From NCBI GenBank assembly GCA_016194585.1, contig JACQBG010000040.1, positions 55,097-119,096 of the forward strand: a stretch of DNA of 64,000 nucleotides. The letters run 5' to 3'. Below are positions 35,303-44,098 of this stretch, piece after piece. A program made the translations under genes and the position numbers. The DNA comes from Gemmatimonadota bacterium. Lineage in GTDB: Bacteria; Gemmatimonadota; Gemmatimonadetes; Gemmatimonadales; Gemmatimonadaceae. The notes below the pieces were generated by a model that worked only from the letters and a program-made list of their open reading frames with translations, searched no databases and was not told the DNA's origin. Position 1 is the first letter of the stretch. Each line of letters starts with the position of its first letter.

Positions 35303-35455
35303 GACGCTCCTCTGGGTGGGTGAGCGGACGCTCAATGGTCGGTCGGGCGGAGCGACCGCGCAAGCACCCGTGCCGGGGTGTCGCAGTGACGCGTCCCCGT
35401 GCTTAGATTCTCAGCACCACTGGACCGAGCACGCACACCCGAGCACCCTCACGCG

Positions 35456-36115
35456 ATGCCTGGCGATCTGATCCGAATCATCCTCGTCGACGACCACGCC
35501 GTGGTACGCACCGGCCTCAAGGCCGTGCTCGGCAAGGAACGCGACCTCGACGTCGTCGGCGAAGCCGCGAACGGCGCCGAAGGTGTGGCCCTCGCCGAGC
35601 GGCTTAAGCCCGACGTCATCGTGATGGATTTGTCCATGGGCACGATGGACGGGCTCGAAGCGACGAAGCTGGTCGTCGCCAAGAAGTTGCCGTCGCGCGT
35701 GCTGATCATGACGATGCATGCCGAGGAGGAATACGTCGTGCCGCTGATGGAAGCGGGCGCCGCGGGGTACGTCCTCAAGACGGCGCCCGACCGTGACGTG
35801 GTCGACGCGGTGCGCGCCGTGGCGCGAGGGGACCTGTACGTGCGCCCCGAGGCGGCACGCGCCCTGGCGAAGGGGTACCAGCGCAAGGATCCGCTGCGCG
35901 AGGACCGCGCGCGGTTCGACAAGCTCACGGCGCGCGAGCGCGACGTGCTGCGCCTCGTCGCCCAGGGCTACTCGGCGCCCGAGATCGGCGACAAGCTGAA
36001 CATCAGCCCGAAGACCGTCGACACCTACAAGCAGCGCATCGAGGACAAGCTGGGGCTCGGGCACCGGCACGACTACGTGCAGTTCGCGTTGCGGCTCGGG
36101 CTGCTCCAGGAGTAG
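35456..36115 (+). CDS. NarL/FixJ-type response regulator
   Basis: 219 aa from the ATG at 35456. Receiver: IILVDDHAVVRTGLKAVL, phospho-acceptor Asp in VIVMDLSMGTMDGLEAT, MTMHAEEEYV, YVLKTAPDRDVV. LuxR-type HTH at about 150-215: KLTARERDVLRLVAQGYSAP and EIGDKLNISPKTVDTYKQRI. No kinase is adjacent; the PAS-GAF kinase 1.2 kb downstream is a candidate partner. Confidence 0.95.
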   Translation: MPGDLIRIILVDDHAVVRTGLKAVLGKERDLDVVGEAANGAEGVALAERLKPDVIVMDLSMGTMDGLEATKLVVAKKLPSRVLIMTMHAEEEYVVPLMEAGAAGYVLKTAPDRDVVDAVRAVARGDLYVRPEAARALAKGYQRKDPLREDRARFDKLTARERDVLRLVAQGYSAPEIGDKLNISPKTVDTYKQRIEDKLGLGHRHDYVQFALRLGLLQE

Positions 36116-36140
36116 ACACGATCCGGACAGCGAAAACGAG

Positions 36141-36164
36141 AGCGGCCCGCCTAGGCGGGCCGCT
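36141..36164. terminator. Bidirectional terminator between convergent genes
   Basis: A 24-bp perfect palindrome with 12-bp arms (AGCGGCCCGCCT) between two converging genes. The U-run is weak (TTCG), which is common at this GC content. Confidence 0.7.
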
Positions 36165-36194
36165 TCGCGTTCCGGGCTCGTCGTTCCGGGGGCT

Positions 36195-37097
36195 TCAGCC
36201 CGATTCGTGGCCATTGCCGCCGTTGGGCGGCACGATGAACACCGAGACGGTCGCCGCGCGGAGCAGTTCCGTGGCGACGCTCCCCAGCACGAGCCGGCCG
36301 ACGAACGAGTGCCGGTGGGCGCCGAGGGCGATCAGGTCGGCACCGGTCTGGAGGGCGTGGTTGAGGAGCTCCGGCACCGGGGCCCCCTCAAGAGTAACCG
36401 TTTCGATGGTTATGTCTTTGGTCGTCGGGAGCGACGCCCGGAGGCGCTCGAGGGCGTCGCCGACGCCGGACGAGTAGTTGGCCCGGGCGTTCGCGGCGTT
36501 CCGGTCGGGGGTGGGCGGTCGGACGTGGGCGAGCACCATGGTGGCGCCCTCGGGGGCCAGCATCAGCACCTCGCGGGCCGCCCGGACGCTCGCCGGGCTG
36601 AAATCGACGGCGGCGACGATGCGGCGCGGCAGCTGGCGGAGCGACGGGGTGACGCAGAGCACCGGGAGCCCGGCCGTTCGGGACACCCGCAGGGCCGTCT
36701 CCTCGCCCGCCAGGCGCTCGAGGATGTCGTGGGGGTGCAGCCCCAGCAGGATGAGCCCGGCGCCCGCCTGGCGCGACTCGGCGACGATGGTGGGCACCAC
36801 GCGGCCGCGCGTGAAGTGCACCTCGTGCGCGGCCTTGTCGCCGAGGAACGCGCCGATCTGGGCCGAGACGGTCTGGCGCAGCAGCGACTCGACGGCGGCT
36901 TCGGCGGCCGCACTCGCAATCGACCCGGCCGCCGGCTCCGTGCCGGAGAAGGGGTAGGCGGAGGGCTCGAGCACCGTCAGCATGCGCAGCACCGCCGACC
37001 GGGCGCGCGCGAGCTCCGCGCCGACGGCCACGGCGCCCACCGCTTCGTCGGTCCCGTCGGTTGCGAGCAACACCGGGGTCTTCAGAGCGGAGAACAT
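36195..37097 (-). CDS. Tandem universal stress protein (two UspA domains)
   Basis: 300 aa from the ATG at 37097. Two USP domains: the first with VLLATDGTDEAVGAVAVG ... LILLGLHPHDILERLAG ... GLPVLCV, the second with RIVAAVDFSPASVRAAREVL ... LIALGAHRHSFVGRLVLGS ... TVSVFIV. The end of the second keeps the Gly-Ser of the nucleotide-binding loop. Cytoplasmic stress protein. Divergent from the PAS-GAF kinase. Confidence 0.88.
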   Translation of the reverse strand: MFSALKTPVLLATDGTDEAVGAVAVGAELARARSAVLRMLTVLEPSAYPFSGTEPAAGSIASAAAEAAVESLLRQTVSAQIGAFLGDKAAHEVHFTRGRVVPTIVAESRQAGAGLILLGLHPHDILERLAGEETALRVSRTAGLPVLCVTPSLRQLPRRIVAAVDFSPASVRAAREVLMLAPEGATMVLAHVRPPTPDRNAANARANYSSGVGDALERLRASLPTTKDITIETVTLEGAPVPELLNHALQTGADLIALGAHRHSFVGRLVLGSVATELLRAATVSVFIVPPNGGNGHESG

Positions 37098-37272
37098 CGA
37101 GGGGAGCGGCGCTTGGACTGCAGTCACTGACGGACGGGAGTCTCGCACTGGATCGCGGGTAGGAGCTTCTGGTGATATATGGGTACCCGTTTTGTGAGTC
37201 AGTCGGGCGAGGGCCGCGCATGTGTCGGGAATGGCCTGACAGTAGTTCTGCGAACCGGTATCTTTCGCTCCG

Positions 37273-39126
37273 ATGAGCGGATACAGCACCAAAGCCAAAG
37301 TCTCGGCTGCGTTGGTCGCCTCCCTCACGGCGCTCGCCGTGATCGGCACCGTCGTGGCGCAGGAGATGTGGTCCGACGCCGAAGCCACGGGGATGTGGGT
37401 CGTCCTCGGGCTCGTCGTGGGCACGGGGATGCTCCTGGCGTACGTCGCGTGGAGCGTGACGGCCGACATGATGGCGAACGAGCGCGCCCGCGAGGAGCTC
37501 GCGCTCTCCGAGGCGCGCGTCACCGGGCTCGTGTCGATCGCGGCCGACGCGATCATCACGATCGACGCGACGCACCGGATCACGCTGTTCAATCAGGGCG
37601 CCGAGCAGATCTTCGGCTGGCGCGCCGACGAGATGATCGGCCAGGGGCTGGAGCGCCTGCTGCCGGCGCGGTTCCACGCCGGGCACCATCGAATGATCGA
37701 CGGCTTCAACGCCGGCGCCGAGAGCGCGCGCCGGATGGGTGACCGCCGCGAGATCTCCGGCGTGCGCAAGAGCGGCGAGGAGTTCCCGGCCGAGGCGTCG
37801 ATCCTCAAGCAGACGCTCGACGGTGCGACCACGTTCACCGTGGTGCTGCGCGACATCACGGAGCGCAAGCACGTCGAGGATTCGCAGCGTTTCCTGGCCG
37901 ACGCGGGGAGTGTGCTGACGCGCACGCTCGAGTTCGACGAGACGCTGGCCGCGGTGGCGCAGCTGCCGGTGCCGCGACTCGCCGACGCGTGCATCGTGGA
38001 CGTGATCGGGGACGGTGGCGCGGGCGATGGCAGCGGCGACTTCCGGCTGCGCCGCACGACGAGCGTGAGCGAGGATCCGCGCGTGAACATGGCGCTCGCG
38101 GCGCTCGCCGCCGACGCGCCGGGGCCCGACAGCGCGTCGGCCACGGTGGACGTGTTCCGCACCGGCAAGCCGCTGCTGCTGACCGAGATCGACGACGATT
38201 TCATGGAGGCGCACTCGGAGACGCCGGAGGCGCTCGCGCGCGCGCGCGCGCTCGCGGCGCGGAGCGCGATGCTGGTGCCGCTGCAGGCGCGCGAGAAGGT
38301 GTTCGGCGTGATGTCGTTCGTGTCGGTGGGCGCGCGGCGCTACGGGCCCGCCGACCTCGACCTCGCGAAGCAGCTCGCCTCACGCGCCGCGTTCGCGATC
38401 GACAACGCGCGGCTGTTCGGCCTCGCGAACGCCGCCACGCGGGCGCGCGACGACATGCTGGGCGTGGTGTCGCACGACCTGCGCAATCCGGTCAACGCCA
38501 TCGGCATGGTGGCGCGCGTGCTGCGCGAGAGCCCGCCCGAGGATCCGGCGGCGCGCGCCGACCTGGTGAACGCGATCAGCGACGCGGCGGAGTGGATGGA
38601 CCGGCTGATCCGCGACCTGCTCGACAGCGGCGCCATCGAGGCGGGGCGCCTCTCGCTCGAGCGGCACCGCGAGGACGTGCGGCCGATCGTCGACTCGGCG
38701 GTGGCGATGTTCGAGCACCTCGCCGAGGAGCGCGGGGTGATCCTCGCCGTGCAGTGTCCGGAGGACCTGCCGCCGGTGGACGGCGACTCGGCGCGGCTGG
38801 TGCAGGTGCTGTGCAACCTCGTCTCGAACGCCATCACGCACACGGAGCGGAACGGCGTGGTGAGCGTGGTGGCGAGCGTGCAGGGGAGCGACCTGCAGTT
38901 CGTCGTGCGCGACACGGGGGTCGGGATCTCGCTGGAGCACCTGCCGCATGTGTTCGAGCGGCATTGGCGCGTGCCGGCGACGAAGAAGAAAGGCGGGCTC
39001 GGGCTCGGCCTCGCGATCGCGCACGGTATCGTCGTCGCGCACGGCGGGCGCATCTGGGTGGAGAGCGAGCCCGGGCAGGGAACCGCGTTCTTCGTCAGCC
39101 TGCCGCTGGAGACGCCGGCCGCGTAG
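37273..39126 (+). CDS. PAS-GAF sensor histidine kinase
   Basis: 617 aa. Two N-terminal transmembrane helices (about 8-28, 42-62); PAS domain about 80-200 (IAADAIITIDATHRITLFNQ, EQIFGWRADEMIGQ); GAF domain about 215-385 (LARARALAARSAMLVPLQA, VFGVMSFVSVG); HisKA with MLGVVSHDLRNPVNAIGMV; HATPase with QVLCNLVSNAITHTER, FVVRDTGVGI and GLGLGLAIAHGIVVAHGG. Its 3' end overlaps the converging glycosyltransferase by 32 bp. Confidence 0.93.
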   Translation: MSGYSTKAKVSAALVASLTALAVIGTVVAQEMWSDAEATGMWVVLGLVVGTGMLLAYVAWSVTADMMANERAREELALSEARVTGLVSIAADAIITIDATHRITLFNQGAEQIFGWRADEMIGQGLERLLPARFHAGHHRMIDGFNAGAESARRMGDRREISGVRKSGEEFPAEASILKQTLDGATTFTVVLRDITERKHVEDSQRFLADAGSVLTRTLEFDETLAAVAQLPVPRLADACIVDVIGDGGAGDGSGDFRLRRTTSVSEDPRVNMALAALAADAPGPDSASATVDVFRTGKPLLLTEIDDDFMEAHSETPEALARARALAARSAMLVPLQAREKVFGVMSFVSVGARRYGPADLDLAKQLASRAAFAIDNARLFGLANAATRARDDMLGVVSHDLRNPVNAIGMVARVLRESPPEDPAARADLVNAISDAAEWMDRLIRDLLDSGAIEAGRLSLERHREDVRPIVDSAVAMFEHLAEERGVILAVQCPEDLPPVDGDSARLVQVLCNLVSNAITHTERNGVVSVVASVQGSDLQFVVRDTGVGISLEHLPHVFERHWRVPATKKKGGLGLGLAIAHGIVVAHGGRIWVESEPGQGTAFFVSLPLETPAA

Positions 39127-40309
39127 CGTGCGCGGCGTCGCAGACCTCGCGATAGCTCTCGTCGAGCCGGTCGAGCTCGTGCGCCCAGTCGAGCGCGCGC
39201 GCCGTCGCGAGGGCGCCGCAGGCGAGGCGAGCGCTCAGGGCGCGATCGGAGGCGAGGGCGACGATCGCGGCCGCGAACCCGGCGGCGTCGCGCGACGGCA
39301 CGGCGAGGCCGTTCTCCCGGTCGCGCAGGTGGTCGCTCACGCCACCCGCCGGCACGGCGACCACGGGAAGCCCGCTCGCCATCGCCTCGAGCACGACGAG
39401 GCCGAGCGTCTCGGTGGTCGACGCGAACGCGAAGCAGTCGGCGCTCGCGTACAGCGGGGGCAGTTCGGTGGCGCGGTCGAGGTTGCCGAGCCAGATCGTG
39501 TGCGGGGCGGCGCGGTGGCGCAGCCGCCGTTCGGAGGGGCCCGCGCCGGCGACGACGAGCCGCAGCGGCAGGTCGGGGCGTTCCTCGACGGCCCTCGCGA
39601 AGCCGTCGAGCACGACGTCCACGCTCTTCTCCGGGGCAAGGCGTCCGACGTAGAGCACGGTGAAGGCGTCGCCGAGCCCGAGGCGCTGGCGCAGTGTGAG
39701 CGAGCGTCGCGCGGGGGTGAAGGCGCCGGTATCGACGCCGCGTCCCCACACCACGGCGTCGCGGGCCCCGAGGCGACGTACCTCGTCGCGTGAGGCGGTC
39801 GACGGCGTGAAGGTGCGCGCCGCGCGCGCGTGGAAGCGGCCGAGGTAGGCGCGGATGCCGCCGGCGAGCCAGGGCGCGCCGTAGGCGGCGGCGTAGCGGC
39901 CGAAGTCGGTGTGGAACGAGCTGACGACGGGGAGTCCCGCGCGGCCGGCGACGAGTTGTCCGAGACGTCCGATCACGAACTCGGTGGCGCAGTGCACGAG
40001 GTCGGGGCGGAAGCGCGCGACGACGGCGCCGATGGCACCGACGTCGGGGACGGCGAGGCGCACGTCGGGATAGAGCGGGAGCGGCGCGCTCGCGAGGCTC
40101 GTGATACCGAGGCCCGCGGTCGCGCCTCCGTGCCGGAAGGCGGCGCCGAGTCGCGGGCGCGGCGCGCCGGGCGTCGCATCCGGGTAGCGCGGCGCGATGA
40201 CGTGCGCGTCCCAGCCACGGGCCCGCAGTCCGTCGACGGAGAGCGACGTGACGACGGAGACGCCGTTCACCTGGGGCGGCCAGGTGTCGGTGCAGTAGAG
40301 GACGCGCAT
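39095..40309 (-). CDS. GT4-family glycosyltransferase
   Basis: 404 aa from the ATG at 40309, where the family start MRVLYCTDTWPPQVNGVSVV begins; upstream in-frame ATGs exist. The C-terminal Rossmann half has VLYVGRLAPEKSVDVVLDGF, GAGPSERRLRHRA and FAFASTTETLGLVVLEAMAS (the E-x7-E motif). Resembles MgtA-like mannosyl/glucosyl transferases. Divergent from the phosphodiesterase-PAP2-GT4 operon. Confidence 0.88.
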   Translation of the reverse strand: MRVLYCTDTWPPQVNGVSVVTSLSVDGLRARGWDAHVIAPRYPDATPGAPRPRLGAAFRHGGATAGLGITSLASAPLPLYPDVRLAVPDVGAIGAVVARFRPDLVHCATEFVIGRLGQLVAGRAGLPVVSSFHTDFGRYAAAYGAPWLAGGIRAYLGRFHARAARTFTPSTASRDEVRRLGARDAVVWGRGVDTGAFTPARRSLTLRQRLGLGDAFTVLYVGRLAPEKSVDVVLDGFARAVEERPDLPLRLVVAGAGPSERRLRHRAAPHTIWLGNLDRATELPPLYASADCFAFASTTETLGLVVLEAMASGLPVVAVPAGGVSDHLRDRENGLAVPSRDAAGFAAAIVALASDRALSARLACGALATARALDWAHELDRLDESYREVCDAAHATRPASPAAG

Positions 40310-40500
40310 GACCGTGGATGGTGCGCCCGCCATGTGAAGATGCCGTGACGGGACGGTCACGATGTGGCGCCGACGACGTGCGCAGCGGTCTCGCGAATCG
40401 TTACGCCACGGCGACCTGAAGATGGGCGAGCCGTTTCACGTCGAGGCGTCCTTATGGGCGAAGGCGATGCGACCGCGCAACACTCCTCCACGTTCCCGAG

Positions 40501-41358
40501 GTGACGATGTTCCCTGACGCCACGACCACACGAGTGCGCCGCGTGGTGATCGTCGTGCTCGACGGCCTCCGCGCCGACGCGATGTCGCGATTCGAGTTGT
40601 TCCACCTGCAGCGGCTCGCGCTGCGCGGGGCGTTCACCTTCTCGGCGCGCACGGTGAGCCCCAGTGTGACGGCATGCGCGATGGCCTCGTTGCTCACCGG
40701 GGCGAGCCCCGAGCGGCACGGGCTGCAGAGCGACCGGTTCGAGCTGCCGCGTCCGCGCGGACCGGTGCATCCGCTGCCGAAGGTGTTGGCCGAGCATTCG
40801 CTGCCGGCGTCGGCGTTCATCTCCGGAGTCCCGCCGATCCTCGGCGGGCTCGCGCAGCGCATCGCCGGCGTGCTCGGGTTCGGCGAGGCGCGCTGCACGG
40901 GGCGCGGCGCGATCGAGGTGCTCGAGACGGCGCGGCGCACGCTCGACGCGCAGCGACGCGGCCTCATCGTGATGCACTGGCCCGACGCGGACCGCGCGGG
41001 GCACGACCACGGCTGGATGTCGCCGGAGTACGCGATGGCCGCGCACCGGATGGACGACGCGCTGGGACGTCTCACGAAGGCGATCGACCTGACCGACCCG
41101 GCGACGCTGCTCATCGCGCTCGCCGACCATGGGGGTGGCGGCCGGGTGCTGGCGCATCACGACAGCGATCACCCCCTGGACACGACCATCCCGATCGTGA
41201 TGGCGGGCGGGGCGGTGGAGCCCGGGAACCTCGGGTCGGGGGTGGGGCTCGTCGACGTGCCGGCGACCGCCCTGTGGGCGCTCGGAATCCCGCTGCCCGA
41301 TTCGTACGTAGGGAACCCGTTGCGGCAAGCGTTCTTACGCGTGCCGATGGCGGCCTGA
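40501..41358 (+). CDS. Alkaline-phosphatase-superfamily hydrolase (phosphodiesterase type)
   Basis: 285 aa, GTG start (ATG two codons on). VVIVVLDGLRADAMSRFELF gives the first metal Asp; the nucleophile is in FTFSARTVSPSVTACAMASL; further ligands in HWPDADRAGHDHGW and LADHGGGGRVLAHHDSDHP. No signal peptide is evident. Overlaps the PAP2 start by one base (TGATG), so it belongs to the glycolipid-like operon. Confidence 0.85.
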   Translation: MTMFPDATTTRVRRVVIVVLDGLRADAMSRFELFHLQRLALRGAFTFSARTVSPSVTACAMASLLTGASPERHGLQSDRFELPRPRGPVHPLPKVLAEHSLPASAFISGVPPILGGLAQRIAGVLGFGEARCTGRGAIEVLETARRTLDAQRRGLIVMHWPDADRAGHDHGWMSPEYAMAAHRMDDALGRLTKAIDLTDPATLLIALADHGGGGRVLAHHDSDHPLDTTIPIVMAGGAVEPGNLGSGVGLVDVPATALWALGIPLPDSYVGNPLRQAFLRVPMAA

Positions 41359-41960
41359 TGACGAATCCGACACGTCTTTCGGGGTTCGTCGACGCGGCTT
41401 TCTCGCTGACCAGTGATAAATTGTCCCCTATGCTCGACCGTCCACTCATCCACCGTCTCGATGACCGTGATCGAGCGCTGTATACGCGCTGGGTGATCCG
41501 GGAATCGGCGTCGCAGGCGACGCTCTGGTTCTGGACGGCGCTGACCCACGCGGGTGGCCTGACGGCGAGCATCGCGTTCGCGCTCATCCCGCTGGTGCTC
41601 GCGGAGGGGCCGTTCAAGGTGGTGGCGGTGCAAGCGGCGTGGAGTCTCGCCATCTCGCACCTCGTGGTGCAGCTCATCAAGCGCAACGTGGTGCGGGCGC
41701 GGCCGACCGAGCGTCTCAATTTCAACGCGCACGTCGCGCTCCCCGACCGGTTCTCGTTCCCGAGTGGCCACGCGACCTCCGTGATGAGCGTGGCGTTCAT
41801 CCACGCGGCGAACTTCCATTCGCTCGCGCTGCCGATGCTCGCATTCGCCGGGCTCGTCGGGTTCTCGCGCGTGCGGCTCGGCGCGCATTATCCGGGCGAC
41901 GTCATCGTCGGGCAGCTCATCGCCATCACGACGGGGATCGTCGTGCGGGCGTTCTGGTAG
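41358..41960 (+). CDS. PAP2-family membrane phosphatase
   Basis: 200 aa, about four or five transmembrane helices. The three PAP2 motifs are present: KRNVVRARP (K-x6-RP), PSGHATS (PSGH) and SRVRLGAHYPGDVI (SR-x5-H-x3-D). Dephosphorylates a lipid phosphate such as phosphatidic acid or undecaprenyl-PP. Starts at the stop of the hydrolase gene and ends 2 bp before the GT4 gene. Confidence 0.92.
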   Translation: MTNPTRLSGFVDAAFSLTSDKLSPMLDRPLIHRLDDRDRALYTRWVIRESASQATLWFWTALTHAGGLTASIAFALIPLVLAEGPFKVVAVQAAWSLAISHLVVQLIKRNVVRARPTERLNFNAHVALPDRFSFPSGHATSVMSVAFIHAANFHSLALPMLAFAGLVGFSRVRLGAHYPGDVIVGQLIAITTGIVVRAFW

Positions 41961-41962
41961 GC

Positions 41963-43180
41963 GTGACGGCGCCGGCGCGGGGCACGACGGTCGGCGCCCG
42001 GGGACTCCGGCTCGCCATCTTCAGCGACACATATCCGCCGCAGGTGAACGGCGTGTCGCGCACGCTCGAGCGTCTGGTGGGCGCGGTGGAGGCGCGCGGG
42101 GGCGAGGCGATGGTCGTGACGGTGAGCGATCCGGCGGCGCGTCCCGACCCGCGCGTGGAACGGTGGCCGAGCATCCCGTTCTGGGCGTATCCGCAACTGC
42201 AGATGGCGGCGCCGCGGCGCACGAGCGCGCTCGACCTGCTCGAGCGCTGGCGGCCGACGCTGGTCCATTCGGCGACCGAGTTCGGGATCGGGCTGAGCGG
42301 GCTGTTCGCGGCGCGGGAGCGGCGCGTGCCGTTCGTGTCGAGTTACCACACGCACTTCACCGCGTACCTGCGCCACTACAACCTCTCGGCGCTCGACGCG
42401 ATCGGCTGGCCGTTCCTGCGCTGGTTCCACAACGCCGGGCTGCGCACCTTCGCGCCGAGCGAGATCGTGCGGGCGGAGCTCGAGGCGAACGGATTCCGCA
42501 ACACGCGGGTCTGGTCTCGCGGGGTGGATCACACGCGGTTCCATCCGGCGTTCCGCTCGCCGGAGATGCGCGCGCGGTGCGGCGCCGATGACGACACGGT
42601 GCTCGTCGCGTACGTCGGCCGGCTGGCGCCGGAGAAGGGGATCGACGTGGCGCTCGAGGGGATGCGGCAGGTGATGGCGCGCTACGGCAAGCGCGTCGCG
42701 TTCGCGCTCGCGGGAGACGGACCGGCGGAGGCGCGATGCCGTGCGACGGCGCCCGAGGGGACGTACTTCGCCGGGCGGCTCGACGGGCGCGACCTCTCGG
42801 CGTTCTACGCGTCGGCCGACGTGTTCGTGTTCCCGTCGATCACCGAGACGTTCGGCAACGTCGTGCTCGAGGCGATGGCGAGCGGTCTCGCGCTGGTCGC
42901 CCCCGACTGGGGGGCGACGACGGAGCTCGCGACGACGGAGACGGCGCTGCAGTTCCCGGCGAGCGATCCGGCCGCGCTGGCGGAGCGGGTCGCTCGGCTC
43001 ATCGACGACCCCGCGCTGCGGCGCGGGCTGGCGTCACGTGCGCTGGCGGTGGCGTCGACGCGCACGTGGGACGCGATCTTCGACGACCTCGTTCGGGAAT
43101 ACCTCGCCGTGCACGCCGGCGCGCCGCGCGCCCGGCTTCCGCGCTCCGCGGCGACCGCTCAGCGCGTGGCGAACGCGTAG
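41963..43180 (+). CDS. GT4-family glycosyltransferase (MgtA-like)
   Basis: 405 aa, GTG start 2 bp after the PAP2 stop. N-terminal LRLAIFSDTYPPQVNGVSRT, then PFVSSYHTHFTAYLRHYN; donor half VAYVGRLAPEKGIDVALEG, ALAGDGPAEARCRA, FVFPSITETFGNVVLEAMAS. Closely parallels the divergent GT4. With PAP2 it may make a glycosyl-diacylglycerol. Converges on and overlaps the beta-lactamase gene by 22 bp. Confidence 0.9.
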   Translation: MTAPARGTTVGARGLRLAIFSDTYPPQVNGVSRTLERLVGAVEARGGEAMVVTVSDPAARPDPRVERWPSIPFWAYPQLQMAAPRRTSALDLLERWRPTLVHSATEFGIGLSGLFAARERRVPFVSSYHTHFTAYLRHYNLSALDAIGWPFLRWFHNAGLRTFAPSEIVRAELEANGFRNTRVWSRGVDHTRFHPAFRSPEMRARCGADDDTVLVAYVGRLAPEKGIDVALEGMRQVMARYGKRVAFALAGDGPAEARCRATAPEGTYFAGRLDGRDLSAFYASADVFVFPSITETFGNVVLEAMASGLALVAPDWGATTELATTETALQFPASDPAALAERVARLIDDPALRRGLASRALAVASTRTWDAIFDDLVREYLAVHAGAPRARLPRSAATAQRVANA

Positions 43181-44079
43181 AGCTCGCGCGAGAGGTCGGC
43201 GATGAGGCGGTTCGCGACCTTCTCGTCGGGGATCTTCCGTGTGAGGACGACGAGCACGTAGGGGGCGCGACCCTTCGGATAGACGAGAGCGGCGTCGTGC
43301 GAGGTCGCGGTGATCCATCCCGTCTTGTGCGCCACCGGCGTGCCGGCCGGCAGTCCCGCCGGGATGCCGTCGTTGAACTCCTGCCGCATCAGCACGGCCT
43401 TCATCGAGTCGCAACTCGCGCGCGACGCGGCGGTGCCGCGCTCGATGGCGGCGAGCAGCACGCCCAGGTCGCGCGCCGTCGTCGTGTTGTTGAGTCCCTT
43501 CTCGAAGGCCTTGTCGTCCTCCACGCCGCGCAGCACGGCGATGCGCGTGGCGCCGAGCGCGTGGGCCGTGGCGTTCACGGCATTGGCGTCGAGGCGCTGG
43601 ATGATGGCGTTGGTGGCGAGGTTGCTCGAGCGGGTGATCATGCGCTCGTTCAGTTCGCGCAGGGAAACATCCGTGCCGACGCGTGTATAGAGGAGGCTGT
43701 CGGAATCGCTGCCGGCGTCGAGCGTATAGGGCGAGCCGTCGACGATCGACGCGAACGTGCTCGTGAGACGGAGCGGCGAATCGAGCGAGAGCGTGTGGGC
43801 GTCGACGCGGCGGAAGAGCTCGATCATCACAGGCACTTTCATCGTGCTGGCGGCGTGGAACGAGACGTCGGCCTCGATGGCGAGCGTGTCGCCACGGGCG
43901 AGGTCGACGAACCAGAGTCCCACGTCGGCGCCCGGCTGGGCGGCGATGCGTGCGGCGAGGCGAGAGCGGAGTTCGGCGACAGTGGCGGCGGGCGCGGCCG
44001 GCACGCTCTGCGCGGCGGCGGGAATCGCCGGTGCGAGGGTGAGACTCGCGGCGAGGAGGACTGGCACGAGTGGGCGCAT
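43159..44079 (-). CDS. Class A beta-lactamase-like serine hydrolase
   Basis: 306 aa. Signal peptide (VLLAASLTLAPAIPAAAQ). All class A motifs are present: S-x-x-K in FHAASTMKVP, S-x-N in TRSSNLATN, E-x-x-LN in AFEKGLNNTTTARDLG (omega-loop Glu) and KTG in AHKTGWITA. The complete set, including the deacylation Glu, supports true beta-lactamase activity; the spectrum cannot be told. The start lies 20 bp from the divergent transglycosylase. Confidence 0.88.
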   Translation of the reverse strand: MRPLVPVLLAASLTLAPAIPAAAQSVPAAPAATVAELRSRLAARIAAQPGADVGLWFVDLARGDTLAIEADVSFHAASTMKVPVMIELFRRVDAHTLSLDSPLRLTSTFASIVDGSPYTLDAGSDSDSLLYTRVGTDVSLRELNERMITRSSNLATNAIIQRLDANAVNATAHALGATRIAVLRGVEDDKAFEKGLNNTTTARDLGVLLAAIERGTAASRASCDSMKAVLMRQEFNDGIPAGLPAGTPVAHKTGWITATSHDAALVYPKGRAPYVLVVLTRKIPDEKVANRLIADLSRELYAFATR

Positions 44080-44098
44080 GGGTCGAATATACGAGATG

